Assembly (NCBI RefSeq): GCF_015234275.1
Contig: NZ_JADGII010000041.1
Length of the DNA stretch: 5,765 nucleotides
Strand: one strand, 5' to 3'
From: Prosthecochloris ethylica
GTDB lineage: Bacteria; Bacteroidota; Chlorobiia; Chlorobiales; Chlorobiaceae
Shown: piece by piece, positions 4,099-5,765 of the stretch
Position numbering within the stretch: the stretch's first letter is position 1
How the letters are laid out: the number at the start of each line of letters is the position of its first letter
Notes under the pieces: model-generated
Database searches by the model: none
Seen by the model: only the letters and a program-made list of their open reading frames with translations
Told to the model about the DNA's origin: nothing
Translations under genes and position numbers: made by a program

Positions 4099-5241
4099 AT
4101 GCACACCATAGAAGACTACAGGTTCCACCCTTGCGAGCTTGCGTTCTGCGGCTTGTCGGGTTCAGGTAAAACCACCCTGATCACCCGGCTCATGGCCATG
4201 CTCTCCCGCCGCCACCTTGTTGGCTATTTCAAACACGGCTGCCACCATTTCGATATTGACCGAAAAGGGAAGGACAGCGACAGCGCCAGGAGAGCCGGCG
4301 CCCGCTGTGTCATGATTTCCGATCCGGAGAAACACGCTCTTGTCGCCGACGGCAAACCAGACGACCTGTGGGCCCGACTGACGCTCCAGAACATGGATAT
4401 GCTGTTGATCGAGGGCCTCAAAGAGCTGCCAGTTCAGAAAATTGTCCTCATCGACCATAAGGAAGAGATCACGGCGCTGCTTCGTGCCGGTAAGCTGGCC
4501 AGCGTCAGGGCGCTCGTGATCCCGGAAGCAAACCGGGTAAAGGAGTACAGCTCGTTCGGTGTCCCGGTTTTCCATCGGGACAGTGTCGAAGAGATCGCCG
4601 GATTTATCGAGCAGCTGTTTCACCGGCAGATAGCAGCAAGACCGCTGTTCGGGCTGGTACTGACCGGAGGGGAAAGCCGGCGAATGGGAACCGACAAAGC
4701 CCTGATCCGCTACCATGAAACCAATCAGCTGGTCCATACCGCCACTATGCTGCTTTCACACTGCAATCAGGTGTTTATCTCCTGCAGACCGGAACAGCAG
4801 CATACCTACAAGCGCTTTGGTTTTCCCCTGATCGTTGACCGCTACCGTGACATCGGACCTCTTGCAGGGGTTCTTTCCGCCCAGCAGCTCTACCCTGCTT
4901 CGTCATGGATGGTCGTATCCTGCGATCTTCCGCAGCTCGACCCACAGACACTGCAGAAGCTTGCCAGCGAAAGAAAGCCGCTGTGTCATGCCACGGCATT
5001 CCGTCATCCACGCTCAGCACAACCGGAACCCCTCTGCGCCGTCTACGAGCCCAAAAGCCACTCGAGACTGCTTCTGAACCACTCGGTCGGCAGCAATTCG
5101 CTGAAAGCGTTTCTTCAGCAGCATCACGTTCATTACCTTTCTGTAGAGAATCCGGAAGCCCTGGACAACATCAACGAGCCCGATGAAAGGGAAGCGACAT
5201 GTCTGCGGCTTGCACAAACCAGGGAGGGGAAACGGCCATGA
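4099..5241 (+). CDS. MobB-MobA fusion: molybdopterin-guanine dinucleotide synthesis
   Basis: This is a 380-aa fusion of the GTP-binding adaptor MobB (about 1-178) and the molybdenum cofactor guanylyltransferase MobA (about 183-375). MobA couples GMP from GTP to Mo-molybdopterin to give MGD for DMSO-reductase-family enzymes in the cytoplasm; MobB assists. In MobB the P-loop GLSGSGKTT is at 18-26, KHGCHHFDID at 45-54 and LLIEGLKE at 102-109. In MobA the nucleotide-binding LTGGESRRMGTDKAL is at 188-202 (the usual LAGG is LTGG here), GPLAGV at 253-258, SCDLP at 274-278 with Asp276, EPLCAVYEP at 310-318, and DNINEPDE at 356-363. Both halves look intact. ATG 4099 is the only ordinary start, but GAGGAG at 4069-4074 is 24 nt away and would suit an in-frame ATT at 4081. 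The stop overlaps the usp start (ATGA). The partner moaA lies on the opposite strand of this window. Confidence 0.95.
   Translation: MHTIEDYRFHPCELAFCGLSGSGKTTLITRLMAMLSRRHLVGYFKHGCHHFDIDRKGKDSDSARRAGARCVMISDPEKHALVADGKPDDLWARLTLQNMDMLLIEGLKELPVQKIVLIDHKEEITALLRAGKLASVRALVIPEANRVKEYSSFGVPVFHRDSVEEIAGFIEQLFHRQIAARPLFGLVLTGGESRRMGTDKALIRYHETNQLVHTATMLLSHCNQVFISCRPEQQHTYKRFGFPLIVDRYRDIGPLAGVLSAQQLYPASSWMVVSCDLPQLDPQTLQKLASERKPLCHATAFRHPRSAQPEPLCAVYEPKSHSRLLLNHSVGSNSLKAFLQQHHVHYLSVENPEALDNINEPDEREATCLRLAQTREGKRP
5221..5230 (+). promoter_or_regulatory. Shine-Dalgarno site for the usp gene
   Basis: The purine run AGGGAGGGGA, inside the last codons of mobBA, lies 7 nt before ATG 5238. It supports that start over the in-frame ATG at 5199 and indicates coupled translation from the mobBA message. 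Confidence 0.85.
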
Positions 5242-5717
5242 ACATCCTCTGCGCACTTGACCTTGAAAAATCTTCCACGTGGGTCATCAGGGCCGCATCG
5301 CAACTCGGCAGCCGGTGCAATGCTACGCTCCTGCTCCTGCACGTTCTTTCAGACGATACTGATGATATCGATTTTCATCCTACGATCGAAGTCAACTTCA
5401 AGCCCCGAAAGAAATACTACCATGAGACCGGCTCACCCGAAAAAGGTGACACCGTACCGGTCCTGCACACCAGGGCCTACAAACTGCTGCAGACCGTTTC
5501 GGACTGGCTGAAAGAGAGCGGCATCTCATCCGACATCTCGGTCGTTCACGGCAATCCGGTCGATCGCATTATCGAAGAAGCCGAAAAAAAATCTGCCGAC
5601 ATGATCATGCTCGGCAGCCATGGTCATCATCAGCTTTATCAGATCATCATGGGCTCGGTCAGCGAAGGCGTCCTGAAAAAGTCCTCCGTGCCCGTCATCA
5701 TGGTGCCGCCCCGTTAG
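5238..5717 (+). CDS. Universal stress protein, ATP-binding type
   Basis: This is a 159-aa single UspA-fold domain. The opening MNILCALDLEKSS matches the first strand with the family's conserved Asp8. LLLLHV (31-36) is the second strand. The C-terminal GSHGHHQLYQIIMGS (126-140) gives G-X2-G-X9-G-S, the ATP-binding signature of the MJ0577/UspFG group. It ends in VPVIMVPPR, the usual last strand, so it is complete. A loop at about 40-75 is longer and more charged than in many members. Usp proteins are cytoplasmic and act in stress and energy-status responses; the specific role cannot be told. The start overlaps the mobBA stop (ATGA), implying one operon. The last Arg codon and the TAG stop lie in the first unit of the heptamer array that follows, so the array cannot change the protein unless that first unit is altered. 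Confidence 0.95.
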   Translation: MNILCALDLEKSSTWVIRAASQLGSRCNATLLLLHVLSDDTDDIDFHPTIEVNFKPRKKYYHETGSPEKGDTVPVLHTRAYKLLQTVSDWLKESGISSDISVVHGNPVDRIIEEAEKKSADMIMLGSHGHHQLYQIIMGSVSEGVLKKSSVPVIMVPPR

Positions 5718-5765
5718 CCGTTAGCCGTTAGCCGTTAGCCGTTAGCCGTTAGCCGTTAGCCGTTA
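5711..5765. repeat. Heptanucleotide tandem array (CCGTTAG)n
   Basis: Seven perfect CCGTTAG units plus six bases of an eighth run to the last base of the window, where the array is cut. The first unit supplies the last Arg codon and TAG stop of the usp gene. The unit differs from GTCTCCT and its reverse complement, so the two end arrays share the 7-bp period but not the sequence. Confidence 0.97.

Noticed and set aside
3739..4128. Minus-strand frame over yqaE and the mobBA leader
   Set aside because: It is antisense to the well-supported YqaE protein and to the inverted repeats, with no domain and no ribosome site.

Overview
This 5.8 kb window looks like a chromosomal segment from a green sulfur bacterium (Chlorobi, Chlorobium/Prosthecochloris-like). 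The case rests on the mixture of genes, the moderate GC content and the heptanucleotide tandem repeats. It is an inference from overall character, not from a marker gene. The window both begins and ends inside a 7-bp tandem array, which suggests either a contig broken at repeats or a segment bounded by them.

Layout. Positions 1-609 are non-coding and repeat-rich. They hold a (GTCTCCT)n array, two REPIN-like elements (inverted pairs of GTAG-headed hairpins), a solo degenerate hairpin of the same family, and several decayed heptamer arrays inside a roughly 200-bp duplicated module. Positions 610-3079 carry a minus-strand block: an RsbRD_N-like sensor-domain protein, a strong rho-independent terminator, a cytosolic glycerophosphodiester phosphodiesterase (GDPD), and moaA overlapping the GDPD stop. 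Positions 3217-3498 probably encode a small minus-strand protein with an acidic head and a basic tail. A 231-bp divergent region with an 18-bp palindrome separates it from the plus-strand block. That block contains a YqaE/Pmp3 small membrane protein, a 156-bp gap with two sizeable inverted repeats, a MobB-MobA fusion, and an ATP-binding-type universal stress protein that overlaps mobBA by ATGA. The stop codon of the last gene lies in the first unit of a (CCGTTAG)n array running to the window end.

How the genes work together. MoaA catalyses the first step of molybdopterin synthesis. MobA, with its adaptor MobB, catalyses the last step, making the guanine dinucleotide form used by DMSO-reductase-family enzymes. 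The locus therefore holds both ends of the bis-MGD pathway on opposite strands, with the middle genes elsewhere. GDPD, YqaE, the RsbRD_N-like protein and Usp suggest a membrane and stress flavour around them, but no direct functional link is visible.

The most unusual material is non-coding: the REPIN-like elements with compensatory arm changes, several different repeat sequences sharing a period of exactly 7 bp, and the structured leader in front of mobBA.
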